Positions 61,970-64,000 of a DNA stretch of 64,000 nucleotides are shown piece by piece. A program made the position numbers and the translations under genes. Each line of letters starts with the position of its first letter. The stretch's first letter is position 1. Below the pieces are notes generated by a model, which saw only the letters and a list, made by a program, of their open reading frames with translations, had not been told where the DNA came from and searched no databases. This DNA comes from Phytoactinopolyspora mesophila (GTDB taxonomy: Bacteria > Actinomycetota > Actinomycetes > Jiangellales > Jiangellaceae). The DNA is taken from assembly GCF_010122465.1 (NCBI RefSeq), contig NZ_WLZY01000013.1, forward strand, positions 62,001-126,000, written 5' to 3'.

Positions 61970-62913
61970 GTGTGTTGTTTGGCTGCGTATGCCGCCGCGG
62001 CCTCGCGCACCCAAGCACCGTCTTCGTGCGCCGCACGACGGTGCGCCAGCCGTTCGGCGTTGCAGGGGCCGTTGCCGGAGATCACCTGCTTGAACTCGTC
62101 CCAGTCGATCTCGCCGAAATCGTAGTGGCCGCGCTCGTCGTTCCAGCTGATCTCCGGATCCGGCAGCGTGACGCCCAGCGCCTCAGCCTGGGGCACCGTC
62201 ATGTCCACGAAGCGCTGGCGCAGCTCGTCATTGGTGTGCCGCTTGATCTTCCACGCCATCGACTGAGCGGTGTTCGGGGAATCGTGGTCCGGCGGGCCGA
62301 ACATCATCAACGACGGCCACCACCACCGGTCGGTCGCATCCTGCACCATGCGCCGCTGCGCATCCGTTCCGCGCATCATGGTCATCAGCAGCTCGAAGCC
62401 CTGCCGCTGGTGGAAGGACTCTTCTTTGCAGATGCGCACCATGCCGCGCGCGTACGGGCCGAACGAACTCCGGCACAGCGGCACCTGGTTGCAGATGGCT
62501 GCACCGTCCACCAGCCACCCGATGACCCCGACGTCGGCGAAGTTCAGCGTCGGGTAATTGAAGATCGAGGAGTACTTCTGCTTGCTGTCGATCAGCTTCT
62601 CGGTCAGCTCGGTGCGGTCGGCACCCAAAGTCTCGGTCGCGGAGTAAAGGTAGAGACCGTGGCCGGCTTCGTCCTGCACCTTGGCCAGCAGGATCGCTTT
62701 ACGCCGCAGCGATGGTGCCCGGGTGATCCAGTTGGCCTCCGGCTGCATCCCGATGATCTCGGAATGCGCGTGTTGAGCCACCTGGCGGACGAGTGTCTTA
62801 CGGTATGCGTCCGGCATCCAGTCGCGCGGCTCGATCCGTTGATCGCGCTCGATGACCTGCTCGAAGTGTCGTTCGAGTTCAGGTTCGGACAGCGCTTGGG
62901 CTGCGGGGGTCAT
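61966..62913 (-). CDS. paaA: Phenylacetyl-CoA epoxidase catalytic subunit PaaA
   Basis: A 315-residue di-iron oxygenase that epoxidises the ring of phenylacetyl-CoA. Iron ligands in [20 protein letters not shown] (ExxH) and [20 protein letters not shown] (ExxH). Also [37 protein letters not shown], and the C-terminal [20 protein letters not shown] typical of PaaA. The ATG at 62913 overlaps the TGA of paaZ (ATGA). The open frame upstream of it to 63603 is another frame of paaZ and was discarded. Confidence 0.96.
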   Translation of the reverse strand: MTPAAQALSEPELERHFEQVIERDQRIEPRDWMPDAYRKTLVRQVAQHAHSEIIGMQPEANWITRAPSLRRKAILLAKVQDEAGHGLYLYSATETLGADRTELTEKLIDSKQKYSSIFNYPTLNFADVGVIGWLVDGAAICNQVPLCRSSFGPYARGMVRICKEESFHQRQGFELLMTMMRGTDAQRRMVQDATDRWWWPSLMMFGPPDHDSPNTAQSMAWKIKRHTNDELRQRFVDMTVPQAEALGVTLPDPEISWNDERGHYDFGEIDWDEFKQVISGNGPCNAERLAHRRAAHEDGAWVREAAAAYAAKQHT

Positions 62914-64000
62914 TGCGGCCACTCCTTCGCCACCAGGGTGAGGACGTCGTAGCGGGCGGTCAGCTCGCCGTCGGCATTGACGACGTCGGCATTCCACCGC
63001 ACCTCGCCGTAGTCGGCATCGACGCGCGGCGTGATCTGCGCGGCGGTCAGCGTCACGGTGAGCTCGTCGCCGGGTTTCACCGGTGTGAGGAATCGGAGAT
63101 TCTCCAGACCGTAGTTGGCCAGCACCGGGCCCGGCTCCGGGTCCACGAAGAGCCCGGCCGCGAGCGACAGCACCAGGTATCCGTGCGCGACAATTCCTTC
63201 GAAGAAGGGGTTCGCCGCCGCGGCTTCCTCGATGGTGTGTGCGTAGAACTTGTCGCCGGTGAACTCGGCGAAATGGTCGATGTCCTCCCGGGTCACCGTC
63301 CGCGGGCCACCAACCACGGTGTCGCCGACGCGCAGCTCGGCCAGAGACTTGCGGAACGGGTGCGTCTCGATGTCGGCGTGCGGCGCACCGTTGACCCACC
63401 GGTTGGTGACGGCACCGAGCACCTTGGGCGATGCCTGCACGGCCGTGCGCTGCATGTGGTGCAGGACGCTGCGGATGCCACCCAGTTCCTCGCCGCCGCC
63501 GGCCCGGCCTGGTCCACCGTGCACCAGCATCGGCAACGGTGAGCCGTGGCCGGTGGATTCCTTGGCGTTGTCCGAATCGAGAACGAGCACCCGGCCATGC
63601 CACGGGGCGACTCCCAGGACCACGTCCCGCGCGAAGTCTGTATCTCCGGTGACGACGGATCCGACCAGGCTGCCTGCGCCGCGGGCGGCGAGCTCGACGA
63701 CCTCATCCGCCGATGTGTAGGGCATCAACGTCGACACCGGGCCGAACGCCTCGACCTGGTGTGGCTCCGCCCGACCAGCGTCGTCGGCGCGAAGCAGCAC
63801 CGGCGACACGAACGCGCCTCGTTCGGCGTCGGCGTCGACCACGTCCACCCGCTCGGGATCACCGAATACGATCCGGCCCACGTCCATCAAGGCCTTCAGC
63901 GACCTGCGGACCTCCTCGCGCTGTTCCAGGCTGGCCAACGCGCCCATCCGGACGTCAGGGTTGGCCGGGCTCCCGACGACGACGCGGGCCAGCCGCTCGT
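62910..64000 (-). CDS. paaZ: Bifunctional oxepin-CoA hydrolase/aldehyde dehydrogenase PaaZ (partial, 5' end off window)
   Basis: At least 363 residues of the C-terminal part; the gene enters the window already open at 64000. The part before ~170 is the end of the aldehyde dehydrogenase domain ([31 protein letters not shown]). After it comes a MaoC-like hydratase domain ([60 protein letters not shown]), with the hot-dog Asp/His set DKFYAH and IVAHGY. It opens the oxepin-CoA ring and oxidises the resulting aldehyde. First visible gene of the paaZABCDE operon, overlapping paaA by four bases. Confidence 0.93.
   Translation of the reverse strand, partial: ERLARVVVGSPANPDVRMGALASLEQREEVRRSLKALMDVGRIVFGDPERVDVVDADAERGAFVSPVLLRADDAGRAEPHQVEAFGPVSTLMPYTSADEVVELAARGAGSLVGSVVTGDTDFARDVVLGVAPWHGRVLVLDSDNAKESTGHGSPLPMLVHGGPGRAGGGEELGGIRSVLHHMQRTAVQASPKVLGAVTNRWVNGAPHADIETHPFRKSLAELRVGDTVVGGPRTVTREDIDHFAEFTGDKFYAHTIEEAAAANPFFEGIVAHGYLVLSLAAGLFVDPEPGPVLANYGLENLRFLTPVKPGDELTVTLTAAQITPRVDADYGEVRWNADVVNADGELTARYDVLTLVAKEWPQ

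Noticed and set aside
62914-63603. N-terminal extension of PaaA
   Set aside because: Another frame of paaZ; PaaA proteins start near the ATG at 62913, which overlaps the paaZ stop.

Overview
The window is high-GC DNA with short intergenic gaps, many ATGA/GTGA start-stop overlaps and frequent GTG starts. It carries actinobacterial marker families: a deazaflavin (F420)-type nitroreductase, a DinB/DUF664 protein, a YcnI protein, an AAC(2')-type acetyltransferase, a CtpH/CtpI-like giant P-type ATPase and DmdR/IdeR-type iron boxes. It is most likely the chromosome of a soil or plant-associated actinomycete. The repeat style reminds me of Jiangella-like genomes, but I could not test that.

1-17.5 kb: After a DeoR/LacI hybrid regulator and an aminoglycoside-phosphotransferase-fold protein come two metallophore modules facing away from a shared control region (8412-8659). 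Leftward are two ABC half-transporters of the IrtAB/YbtPQ type, a nicotianamine-synthase-like enzyme and an ATP-grasp ligase. Rightward is a complete rhbABCDEF-type set (diaminobutyrate aminotransferase, decarboxylase, IucA/IucC synthetase, acyltransferase, N-hydroxylase, second synthetase) that predicts a schizokinen-like citrate-hydroxamate siderophore. Two iron boxes lie on the rhb side and a Zur-like box lies on the ABC side.

17.5-30.5 kb: mostly housekeeping or accessory genes. They are YcnI and a membrane protein, a PduO-type adenosyltransferase, a secreted DUF6351 protein, and a set comprising a DASS anion transporter, a TAXI binding protein and a two-component system whose regulator is frameshifted. 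Then come an MBL hydrolase, a small metallopeptidase and a membrane metallophosphoesterase.

30.5-45 kb: tRNA-Glu and tRNA-Asp, an AbiE toxin-antitoxin pair, an integrase remnant, a DrrAB-type exporter with palindromic operators, an XRE-cupin regulator, a frameshifted MFS gene, an AraC/VOC/UvrA-like group, and an epimerase with a SigJ-like sigma factor.

45-59 kb: a persulfide/sulfur operon (MBL-rhodanese, MFS, ArsR-rhodanese), a small alarmone synthetase, lipoproteins, a VOC/ArsR/SRPBCC operon with twin operators, a 1446-residue P-type ATPase, a DinB protein and AAC(2').

59-64 kb: the phenylacetate catabolic operon paaZABCDE on the minus strand, with paaZ running off the end of the window.

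Across the whole window lie long, nearly perfect inverted repeats. Several exist in two diverged copies and many share a TGATCAT core. Three have contributed in-frame codons to proteins: the middle of PaaC, the tail of the diaminobutyrate decarboxylase, and the N-terminus of the siderophore acyltransferase.
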